46,659 bases of DNA, taken from assembly GCA_030688615.1 (NCBI GenBank), contig JAUYIZ010000099.1:1-46659 (forward strand), in the 5' to 3' direction. Below, piece by piece: positions 1 through 6,846 of the stretch (position 1 is its first letter; the number at the start of each line of letters is the position of its first letter). The notes under the pieces were generated by a model that saw only the letters and a list, made by a program, of their open reading frames with translations, searched no databases and was not told the DNA's origin. Made by a program: the position numbers and the translations under genes. Source of the DNA: Desulfobacterales bacterium. Lineage in GTDB: Bacteria > Desulfobacterota > Desulfobacteria > Desulfobacterales > JAUYIZ01.

Positions 1-248
1 CCTTTGTGGGACACGGCATCGGTCTTGAGCTGATTGAGCCCCCTTTTATCGCCAAAAACCGCAACGACCCGCTGGCGCCCGGTATGACATTTGCCCTGGA
101 GCCCAAAATGGTATTTGAAGGAGTAAACTTCCAGCGAAAGCTGGATGGCAGTTTAATCCGGATTGCCCTCTCAGCAATCCGGATTAAAACTCCGTGCCCT
201 CTGCGTTCTCTGCGAGAGATCAAAATATCCTGCCGGATTTTTATTTGA
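1..248 (+). pseudogene. M24 (Xaa-Pro) peptidase, broken 3' end
   Basis: The reading frame enters from outside the window. Its first ~40 residues are a typical M24 aminopeptidase C-terminal segment, with GHGIGLE (a metal-ligand His region), EPPFIA and GMTFALEPK. After 'EPKMVFEG' the similarity I would expect stops: intact relatives continue with a V-G-I-E-N-T-like stretch carrying the last metal-binding Glu and then ~25 more residues. Here the frame runs instead into a hairpin and low-complexity sequence and ends at 246-248. The last catalytic Glu is therefore missing and the gene is probably inactive. The 5' part lies outside the window, so its state cannot be judged. Confidence 0.75.
152..188. 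repeat. 15-bp perfect inverted repeat, 7-nt loop
   Basis: TTTAATCCGGATTGC (152-166) is the exact reverse complement of 174-188, separated by CCTCTCA. No T-run follows, so it is not a classical terminator. It is followed by a CTCCGTGCCCTCTGCG-like stretch resembling short interspersed repeats of many bacteria. It lies where the M24 coding similarity ends. Confidence 0.8.
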
Positions 249-732
249 CCTGTTTACCAAAACCAAAATACTTGTTCTGATACCAGGACAGGGGCTGCGG
301 GGCATCTGCGGCTTTATAGGCCACCACCTGAGCCAAGTACACGGTATAATTTGCCGCCGCAGAGGAGGTGATCACCTTGCATTCAAAGTTCGCCGAGGAA
401 CCGGCGATGAGCGGCGATGCGATCTGGGTCGCCTTTTCCGTGCCAATGCTAAATTTCTTGAACTTATCCACCTTGGCGCCATGGGATGCACCCAGTTGTT
501 TCGCCAGTCCCACCTGAACAGCCGAAGCAATGTTCAAGGCAAATTCACCTGTTTCCTCAATCAGCTTATGGCAGGTGCTCGATTTTGCCACGCTGACGGT
601 TAAAAGGGGCACATCTTCGGCCACAAACATGGCGGTGGCGGTCATGGCGTCCTGTTTTCCTTTGGTCCCGACGCTTAAAAGTACCACGGGACAGGGCAAT
701 AAACGAGTCGCTTCCAGTAGATTCTTGTCCAT
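241..732 (-). CDS. Flavin reductase-like (FMN-binding split barrel) protein
   Basis: The 163-residue product looks like a small flavin reductase-like protein that binds FMN in a split-barrel fold and reduces flavin or passes electrons. Supporting features are an N-terminal PCPVVLLS strand, the D-A-M-T-A-T segment where flavin usually sits, the following LLTVSV strand, and ANFECKV in the second half. The ATG at 732 is chosen because AGGAG lies 9 nt upstream; an in-frame ATG at 792 would add 20 unlikely residues. A promoter-like sequence sits about 110 nt upstream. It runs toward the broken M24 gene and has no obvious partner. The exact substrate cannot be told. Confidence 0.7.
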   Translation of the reverse strand: MDKNLLEATRLLPCPVVLLSVGTKGKQDAMTATAMFVAEDVPLLTVSVAKSSTCHKLIEETGEFALNIASAVQVGLAKQLGASHGAKVDKFKKFSIGTEKATQIASPLIAGSSANFECKVITSSAAANYTVYLAQVVAYKAADAPQPLSWYQNKYFGFGKQVK

Positions 733-1071
733 AGTTGAATTCTCCTTTCTTTCTGTTAAAAACGTTGTGGCCGCAATGTTACGGTTTCGCAATAAACGCG
801 AAAATGCTTTTTGCTGAATTTTTACACATCCATTTCTTTTTAAATTATAATCACAATTGATTAGATTACAATAATAATCGTGACGGCTTTGTAAAAAGTC
901 CCCGATCGCTTATTATTCGGTCGTTTACGGGCGAAAACCACAAATCCCACAGATAACACTTGATGCCTGTTACTTGATGTATTAAACTGACCGGGATTGC
1001 TGTCTGCTCGCTAAAACTGCAGAGGAGCGCGAGCGCCCGGAAGTTGCCCTTTACCAGAGGGAGGAAGTTTT
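733..1071. other. Divergent intergenic region between flavin reductase-like gene and gnd
   Basis: This 339-base gap holds no credible gene. It contains the minus-strand promoter at 844-871, A/T-rich DNA around 830-885, and a GTAAAAAGTCCCC stretch near 890 followed by an imperfect CGATCG/CGGTCG pair. A GAGGGAGGAAG ribosome site just precedes gnd. No clear -35/-10 pair for gnd was found. Confidence 0.5.
844..871 (-). promoter_or_regulatory. Sigma70-type promoter for the flavin reductase-like gene
   Basis: Read on the minus strand: TTGTAA, 16-nt spacer, TATAAT (perfect -10). It points at the gene starting at 732. The spacer includes an imperfect AATCA/TGATT dyad that could be an operator. Confidence 0.55.
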
Positions 1072-2004
1072 ATGCATATCGCCGTGATCGGTTTGGGCCG
1101 GATGGGAATGAATATGGCAAAAAGGCTCCTGCGCGGGGGCCACCGGGTGGTTGCCTACAACCGTTCGCCGGAAAAAACCGCTGCCCTGGCAAACCAGGAA
1201 GGGGCGGTGGCGGCATATTCGCTTGCCGAAGCAGTGGAAAAGCTCCCGGCACCCCGCATCCTCTGGCTCATGCTGCCGGCCGGCAAGGCCGTTGACCAGC
1301 ATATCGACCAGTTGATGGGGCTTCTCTCAGCTGGGGACATCCTCATTGACGGGGGCAACACCTACTACCGGGATGATGCGGAGCGGTTCAGACGGCTGGA
1401 AGAAAAACGCATATCCTATGTCGACGTGGGCGTCAGCGGCGGCATATGGGGGCTCAAGACGGGCTACTGCCTGATGATCGGCGGGGATAAGCAGACCGTT
1501 CATTTTTTGGAGCCTGTTTTTAAAACCCTGGCCCCTGAAAACGGGTATCTGCACTGCGGGGCTACGGGCGCCGGGCACTTTGTAAAGATGGTCCACAACG
1601 GTATTGAATACGGCATGATGCAGGCTTACGGTGAAGGGTTTGAAATCCTGGAAGCCTCCACCTTCAGCCAGGATTTCGATTATCAGAAGATCGCCCACCT
1701 TTGGAATCAAGGAAGCGTCGTGCGCTCCTGGCTCCTGGAACTATTAGAGGACGCCTTTGACCGGAGCCCGCGCTTAAACGATATTAAAGGCTTCATCGAA
1801 GACTCCGGCGAGGGACGGTGGACGCTCCAGCAGGCAATGGACACCAATGTTCCCGCCCCGGTCATCGCCCTTTCCCTCTTTCAAAGATTCCGGTCCCGCC
1901 AGGAAAACACTTTTTCCGACAGGGTTCTTGCGGCCCTCCGGCGGGAATTCGGCGGCCATGCGGTAAAACCGGCCGATGGCCCCGGGTCTGAACCGCAACC
2001 GTGA
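1072..2004 (+). CDS. gnd: 6-phosphogluconate dehydrogenase, decarboxylating (short NAD-type)
   Basis: It oxidatively decarboxylates 6-phosphogluconate to ribulose 5-phosphate, the third step of the oxidative pentose phosphate pathway, in the cytosol. The 310-residue protein begins with a Rossmann nucleotide site, VIGLGRMG (residues 5-12), and carries DGGNTYY, DVGVSGG and the catalytic segment GAGHFVKMVHNGIEYG. The length matches the short GntZ/YqeC class rather than the ~470-residue class; that class often prefers NAD+, which is an inference here. A strong GGAGGAAG site precedes the ATG. zwf follows after 130 nt on the same strand, so the two oxidative-branch enzymes are probably co-transcribed. 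Confidence 0.93.
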   Translation: MHIAVIGLGRMGMNMAKRLLRGGHRVVAYNRSPEKTAALANQEGAVAAYSLAEAVEKLPAPRILWLMLPAGKAVDQHIDQLMGLLSAGDILIDGGNTYYRDDAERFRRLEEKRISYVDVGVSGGIWGLKTGYCLMIGGDKQTVHFLEPVFKTLAPENGYLHCGATGAGHFVKMVHNGIEYGMMQAYGEGFEILEASTFSQDFDYQKIAHLWNQGSVVRSWLLELLEDAFDRSPRLNDIKGFIEDSGEGRWTLQQAMDTNVPAPVIALSLFQRFRSRQENTFSDRVLAALRREFGGHAVKPADGPGSEPQP

Positions 2005-2134
2005 GCGCATTTCCCGTGGCTTGCCGCGGGGTTCTTCAAACAGAGTGAAATGCCCTGCAACCGGCTGCCGGGTTTGCACCTGTTATGGGGGTTGCTGAAA
2101 CCCGGCGCAACGATTCTGGCAAAAAGGGGACGAT

Positions 2135-3706
2135 ATGCCTGCAAGCAAAGGAAAAGATGCGATCCTGCCCGGCCCGGCAATGGCAAAATGCATTCCCGTT
2201 CCGGATCGCAAGGCCGGGACGGAGCCCCGCGAAGAAAGCATCGAACCATGTATTCTGGTCATCCTGGGGGCGACCGGTGATCTGACCTCCAGAAAGCTTA
2301 TGCCCGCCCTGTTCCATCTTTACCTGTCAAAAAGACTGCCGCAACCCTTTTCGATCGTCGGATGCGGGCGAACCGTCCTGGACGACGACCAGTTCCGTGG
2401 CAGCATGTCCGGAGCCTTGCATGATGCCGGCCTGACGGATCGTGAGGACACGGCAGGGTTTCTTTCTTCCGTCCATTACCTTGCCCTGCAGTATGATGAT
2501 CTCGCGTCCTTTGAACGTCTGGCGGCCTATCTCGGGAAACTCGACCGGGAAATCTGCGCCGGCCACAGCACCCTATTTTATCTGGCGCTTCCCCCCGCGC
2601 TTTACGCACCGGTGGTGGAAAAGCTCGGTCAGGTTCGCCTCGCCTCAGGGGATGAACGGGGCCGGGGACGGATCCGTCTGGTGGTGGAAAAACCCTTTGG
2701 GCGCGATCTGGCCTCGGCGGTAAAACTGGACCGGACCATCCATGAATACTTCCAGGAGAAACAAATATTTCGCATCGATCACTATCTGGCCAAGGAAACG
2801 GTTCAGAACATATTGATGTTCCGATTTGCCAATGCCATCTTTGAGCCGCTGTGGAACCGCAGATACATCGACAGTGTGCGGATTTCCGCCACGGAAACCC
2901 TGGGGGTGGAGCACCGGGCCGGCTACTACGAACAAACAGGCGTCGTCCGGGACATGTTTCAAAATCACATGATGCAGCTTCTGGCCCTGACCGCCATGGA
3001 GCCACCATCCGTATTTGAGGCCGAACGGGTGCGGGACGAAAAGATCAAGGTTCACCGTTCTCTGAGGCCTTTTCAGGTGGACGCCATAAAAGAGGATCTG
3101 ATTCTCGGCCAGTACGAAAGCGGAACGATAAACGGTCAGAAGGTGCTTTCCTACCGAAAAGAGCAGGGAGTTGCGGACCACTCCCTGACGCCCACCTACG
3201 CCATGATGAAATTATACGTGGAGAACTGGCGCTGGCAAGGCGTGCCGTTTTTCCTTGTATCCGGAAAACGGCTGGCCGAAAAAAAATCCGAGATCTCCAT
3301 CCGCTTCAAGCCGGTGCCCCATTCCATGTTCAGCAATATCCTGGGCGGGAAGATTACCGCCAACCAGCTGATTCTGGGTATTTATCCGGATGAAAGAATC
3401 AAGCTCACATTTCAGACGAAAACACCCGGCGCCCGTTTGAGCCTCCAGTCCGTCGTCATGGATTTTCATTACCAGGAAAGATGCACCGATAACCAAACGG
3501 AAGCCTATGAAAAAGTGCTGCTGGACTGCATGCTGGGGGATCAGATGCTTTTCTGGCGCCAGGACGGCGTGGAAGCCTGCTGGGCGTTTCTGACGCCGAT
3601 TTTATCTGAATGCGAAAGCTGCAGCGATAAAGCAAAGATGCTCCATTTTTATGAATCCGGCAGATGGGGGCCCTCGGCCGCAGAAAAAATTCTAAACGCC
3701 CCATAG
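2135..3706 (+). CDS. zwf: Glucose-6-phosphate 1-dehydrogenase
   Basis: It converts glucose 6-phosphate to 6-phosphogluconolactone with NAD(P)+. The 523-residue product has the coenzyme fingerprint GATGDLTSRK (residues 45-54) and the active-site RIDHYLAKE (213-221), followed by VRDMFQNHMMQ. Residues 1-35 precede the fold and are longer than usual. A start at codon 16 (position 2180) is possible but has no ribosome site, whereas AGGGGA precedes 2135. It lies downstream of gnd, and no 6-phosphogluconolactonase gene is in the window. A hairpin with a T-rich tail starts at its stop codon. Confidence 0.95.
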   Translation: MPASKGKDAILPGPAMAKCIPVPDRKAGTEPREESIEPCILVILGATGDLTSRKLMPALFHLYLSKRLPQPFSIVGCGRTVLDDDQFRGSMSGALHDAGLTDREDTAGFLSSVHYLALQYDDLASFERLAAYLGKLDREICAGHSTLFYLALPPALYAPVVEKLGQVRLASGDERGRGRIRLVVEKPFGRDLASAVKLDRTIHEYFQEKQIFRIDHYLAKETVQNILMFRFANAIFEPLWNRRYIDSVRISATETLGVEHRAGYYEQTGVVRDMFQNHMMQLLALTAMEPPSVFEAERVRDEKIKVHRSLRPFQVDAIKEDLILGQYESGTINGQKVLSYRKEQGVADHSLTPTYAMMKLYVENWRWQGVPFFLVSGKRLAEKKSEISIRFKPVPHSMFSNILGGKITANQLILGIYPDERIKLTFQTKTPGARLSLQSVVMDFHYQERCTDNQTEAYEKVLLDCMLGDQMLFWRQDGVEACWAFLTPILSECESCSDKAKMLHFYESGRWGPSAAEKILNAP

Positions 3707-3741
3707 CTCCGGCGGCCGGACACCGGAACTATTTATTTTTT
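3705..3741 (+). terminator. Rho-independent terminator after zwf
   Basis: AGCTCCGG (3705-3712) pairs with CCGGAACT (3723-3730) with one mismatch, followed by ATTTATTTTTT. It overlaps the zwf stop codon and ends the gnd-zwf unit. Confidence 0.65.
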
Positions 3742-4110
3742 CAACTTGATTTTAAACTCCTCGCCCATCTGCTCCATAGAATATTCTTTGAAATCCGTCC
3801 GGGAAATAATTTCCGCAATCTGTTTTTTGTCAAAGGTTTTAGGGGGATCCATCCAAGCGTACACCCGGTAGCATTTTAAAACAAATTTTTCATAAACAGA
3901 AAGCAGCCTTTTCCACTGGTCCTTGTCGATGCTAGACGAAACCCTTGCCGGGTCATAAATCCACGCGGCAGCACCGGGTTTTAACACCCGACGGCACTCC
4001 TGAAGCACTTGAACCGGATTTTTCAACATGTGCAGCATTCCCGTACTGAGAACCATATCAAAAGTGTCGTCTTGAAAACGCATCTTGGCGGCATTGCCGG
4101 TATGAAACTG
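3733..4110 (-). pseudogene. SAM-dependent methyltransferase, 3' remnant
   Basis: What remains is the C-terminal half of a class I methyltransferase (Methyltransf_11 type): G-N-A-A-K-M-R-F, then FDMVLSTGMLHMLKNP (motif IV region), then ECRRVLKPG. The N-terminal half with the SAM-binding glycine motif is missing. In the coding direction a TGA stop (4111-4113) stands just before the remaining codons, and the transposase element begins 4 bases beyond. On the far side of the element there is no methyltransferase sequence, only the DUF502 gene. The gene was therefore cut and partly deleted at insertion. A start at the internal ATG (4083) would give an inactive 116-residue fragment. Confidence 0.8.
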
Positions 4111-4116
4111 TCAATA

Positions 4117-4146
4117 TAGGGGACGTTCATAAGTTTATAAGTTGAC
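4117..4146 (+). repeat. Left terminal inverted repeat
   Basis: It begins TAGGGGACGTTCATAAG and contains a direct repeat AAGTT-TAT-AAGTT. It matches the reverse complement of 5185-5214 except at two positions. Confidence 0.85.
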
Positions 4147-4177
4147 ACCGATCCCGATTTTCTGATATGAACAAGGC

Positions 4178-5188
4178 ATGCCACGCAAATCAAGGATAGA
4201 TGCCCCGGGAGCCCTCCATCATATTATCGGCAGAGGTATTGATCACAATAACATATTTAACGACCATAAGGACAGGGACAACTTTTTGGAGAGGCTTGGC
4301 ATTATCTTGGAAGAAACCCGAACCGAATGCTTTGCCTGGGCCTTGATGCCGAGCCATTTTCATTTATTATTGCGCACCCGAACAACGCCTATTTCCACGG
4401 TCATGCGCCGATTGCTTACGGGGTATGCGGTTTATTATAATAAACGGCATCATCGCTATGGCCATCTGTTCCAGAACCGCTACAAATCTATTTTATGCCA
4501 GGAAAATCCATACTTTCTGGAACTTGTGCGCTATATCCATTTGAATCCGCTGCGAGCAAGCCTTGTTGCCGGTTTAGCGTCACTGGATAACTATACCTAC
4601 TCGGGTCACGCCGTGATATTAGGGCGGCAGAATGTCAGCTGGCAAAACACAGAATATGTCCTGGGCATGTTTTCAAAAAAATCTTTGACTGCCCGGCGCC
4701 ACTACCGGGAATTTGTCCAAAAAGGGATAGCCCGGGGGAAAAGACCCGAGTTGGTCGGCGGGGGACTGCTTCGCAGTACCGGCGGCTGGTCAGCTTTAAA
4801 AGCCCTGCGCAAGACCAGGGCTTACATGAAAGGCGATGAACGGATTTTAGGTGACAGCGATTTTGTAGAAGATCTTTTGGGAGAAGCCCTGGAGGGTTTT
4901 GAGCGCAAATACCGCCTTATGGCCCAAGGGTATGATTTTTCCATGGTGGCGGACCGAACAGCCGATCTGATGGGCCTGAACCGGGATGAAGCACTTTCAG
5001 CGGGAAAATATAAAAGGGTCGTAGAAGCACGCAGTGTCATATGTTACTGGGCTGTGCGGGAATTAGGAATCAGTCAGGCTGTTTTAGCGGAGAAATTCAA
5101 CATTTCCCAACCGGCGGTAAGTATGGCGGTAAAACGTGGAGAAGATCTGGTCAGGAGTCGAAATTTTACACTGCTGAACAGGCAGTAA
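4178..5188 (+). CDS. REP-associated tyrosine transposase (Y1/HUH family)
   Basis: The 336-residue product is a single-strand-cutting Y1 transposase of the RAYT group. The HUH motif is PSHFHLLL (His60 and His62), followed by RRLLTGYAVYYN, GHLFQNRYKS and RYIHLNPLRA, with candidate catalytic tyrosines at 139-141. Residues ~283-325 form a helix-turn-helix similar to the DnaA C-terminal domain (QAVLAEKFNISQPAVSMAVK), common in longer RAYTs and probably used to recognise the end repeats. The gene is intact, and its stop codon lies inside the right terminal repeat. This enzyme nicks DNA at hairpins and usually does not need long inverted ends, so the framing repeats are notable. Confidence 0.9.
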   Translation: MPRKSRIDAPGALHHIIGRGIDHNNIFNDHKDRDNFLERLGIILEETRTECFAWALMPSHFHLLLRTRTTPISTVMRRLLTGYAVYYNKRHHRYGHLFQNRYKSILCQENPYFLELVRYIHLNPLRASLVAGLASLDNYTYSGHAVILGRQNVSWQNTEYVLGMFSKKSLTARRHYREFVQKGIARGKRPELVGGGLLRSTGGWSALKALRKTRAYMKGDERILGDSDFVEDLLGEALEGFERKYRLMAQGYDFSMVADRTADLMGLNRDEALSAGKYKRVVEARSVICYWAVRELGISQAVLAEKFNISQPAVSMAVKRGEDLVRSRNFTLLNRQ

Positions 5189-5214
5189 ACTTATAAACTT
5201 AAGAACGTCCCCTA
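5185..5214 (-). repeat. Right terminal inverted repeat
   Basis: It ends ...AAGAACGTCCCCTA. It overlaps the transposase stop codon (5186-5188) and is complementary to 4117-4146 apart from two mismatches. Confidence 0.85.
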
Positions 5215-5227
5215 AACAGGTGAATCT

Positions 5228-5776
5228 ATGAAAAAGCTGAGTCAGTATTTTTTGCAGGGATTATTGCTGCTTGTTCCGCTGTCGGTCACGGTTTATGTGG
5301 TCTACATCGTATTTATCAAGATCGACGGTTTTTTTCCGTTCAAATTTCCCGGTATCGGGTTTGCCGTCACCATTATGATCATTCTGAGTATGGGTTTTGC
5401 GGCCTCAAATATCCTGACGAAGCACATTTTTTCATTCCTTGATCTTTTTATGGCCCGCCTGCCGTTGGTGAAGATGCTATACACCGCGCTGAAAGATCTG
5501 ATCAATGCCTTTGTTGGCGACAAAAGGAGTTTCAACACGCCCGTGATCGTCTCTCTCTTCCCGAACAGCAACTTGCAACTGATCGGCTTTATGACGCGGT
5601 CGAATCTGGAGCGTATCGGTATTTGCGACCATGTTGCCGTTTACTTTCCCCAGTCATTTAATTACGCCGGCAATCTGCTGATTGTGCCCAAAGATCAGGT
5701 CACCATCTTGAATGCCGGTTCAAAGGACGTCATGAGTCTGGTCGTGTCCGGCGGCATTTCTTTTCGCACCAAGTGA
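5228..5776 (+). CDS. DUF502 family membrane protein
   Basis: This is a 182-residue inner-membrane protein of unknown function. Two hydrophobic segments (about residues 8-31 and 44-66) are followed by a soluble part with LPLVKMLYTALKDL, VSLFPN and NLLIVPKDQV, the pattern of DUF502. That combination is conserved in many bacteria without an assigned role. An ACAGGTGA site precedes the ATG. The transposase element ends only 13 bases upstream, so its original promoter may have been lost or replaced. The gene runs convergently toward the radical SAM gene, with a 23-nt gap. Confidence 0.8.
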   Translation: MKKLSQYFLQGLLLLVPLSVTVYVVYIVFIKIDGFFPFKFPGIGFAVTIMIILSMGFAASNILTKHIFSFLDLFMARLPLVKMLYTALKDLINAFVGDKRSFNTPVIVSLFPNSNLQLIGFMTRSNLERIGICDHVAVYFPQSFNYAGNLLIVPKDQVTILNAGSKDVMSLVVSGGISFRTK

Positions 5777-5799
5777 TCGAAGGTCAAGCGCACCGTATT

Positions 5800-6846
5800 T
5801 TAACCGGCTATCCGCAATTGATCGATCGGCATCGAAGGATCCGACAAAACCGTCAGGGTGCGGATGTGAAATTTATCTTTTAAAATTTCAATATTCCTGT
5901 TTTTAAGCCCGCGCATTTTGGAAATACTGCGAGGGTGGACCTTGATTACCACCGTATCCTGAAAAAACGATCCGGCTGTCAAGGACGATACGGCCATATC
6001 CAGAAAGATTTCAGAGTGAACCATGTGACCGAATGCCGGATGATACGGTCCGGCCAATATGGCCGTCTGGTTTTCATCCCCCCCGGTGGACTGGAGCCCC
6101 ATGCGGATCACCGGTATTTTTTCCCCCTGGAAGATCAGATAAAGTTTTTTCACCATCGTCACACATTTCTCCAGGGGTATGGGAACATATCTGCCCTGTT
6201 TATACCATTGGCCAAGGCGGCTGTTTTCCAGGACGACGGTGGGATAAATCCTGACGAAATCCGGCGAAAGATCGGCGATCTGCCGGCCGGTGCGCAGGGC
6301 TGTGGCTTCATCATCGCCGGGAAGGCCCACCATCATCTGCAGCCCCACCTGGTAATTTTCTTTTTTTAACAAATGGACCGCCGCCACGGTGTCCGAGGCC
6401 GTATGGCATCTTCCGGAAATGTTTAAAACCCGGTCATCCATGGACTGGGCGCCCAGCTCGATCGTTGAAACAGGGTAATCTCGCAACCGTTCGAGCCGCC
6501 CGGCAGTTATGGTGTCCGGTCTGGTGGAAAACCGGATGCTGTCAACATGCCCCGCCCTGACAAAACCTGCCGCTTCGCCAAGCAGAGCCTCCAGTTTATT
6601 TTTTTCCAGGCCTAAAAAATTTCCGCCGTAAAAAGCCACCTGTATATTTTTTCGCGCAGCCGCCGGAAACTGGAGAAAGCTATGAATTATAAAACGGAGC
6701 TGTCCGGGCGAGGGGACAGGGCGATTTTCGCGTGTGACCGCGCGCTGATTGCAAAAAACACACCGGTGGGGGCACCCCGCCTGGGGCAAAAATACCGGGA
6801 TAATAAAAGGCCGGCGGCTAACCTCCCAAAATTTCCCGTCACCCAT
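5800..6846 (-). CDS. Radical SAM protein, Elp3-like without acetyltransferase domain
   Basis: The 348-residue enzyme should use a [4Fe-4S] cluster and S-adenosylmethionine. The cluster motif CPHRCVFC (CxxxCxxC) lies at about residues 25-32, followed by FYGGNF, RFSTRPDT, ELGAQSMDD and VGLPGDD, as in the Elp3-type radical SAM core. The GNAT acetyltransferase part of true Elp3 is absent. Its ATG overlaps the end of the PHP-RNase III gene by 8 bases, so translation is probably coupled. The substrate is unknown; a tRNA or other RNA would fit the neighbour but is only a guess. Confidence 0.8.
   Translation of the reverse strand: MGDGKFWEVSRRPFIIPVFLPQAGCPHRCVFCNQRAVTRENRPVPSPGQLRFIIHSFLQFPAAARKNIQVAFYGGNFLGLEKNKLEALLGEAAGFVRAGHVDSIRFSTRPDTITAGRLERLRDYPVSTIELGAQSMDDRVLNISGRCHTASDTVAAVHLLKKENYQVGLQMMVGLPGDDEATALRTGRQIADLSPDFVRIYPTVVLENSRLGQWYKQGRYVPIPLEKCVTMVKKLYLIFQGEKIPVIRMGLQSTGGDENQTAILAGPYHPAFGHMVHSEIFLDMAVSSLTAGSFFQDTVVIKVHPRSISKMRGLKNRNIEILKDKFHIRTLTVLSDPSMPIDQLRIAG

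Larger units (their letters stand above)
4117..5214 (+). mobile_element. Transposase element with 30-bp terminal inverted repeats
   Basis: The element is ~1.1 kb and is bounded by TAGGGGACGTTC-type inverted repeats (4117-4146 and 5185-5214) that agree at about 28 of 30 positions. It contains a single transposase gene. No target-site duplication is obvious: the flanks read CAATA on the left and AACAG on the right. It separates the methyltransferase remnant from the DUF502 gene. Confidence 0.85.
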
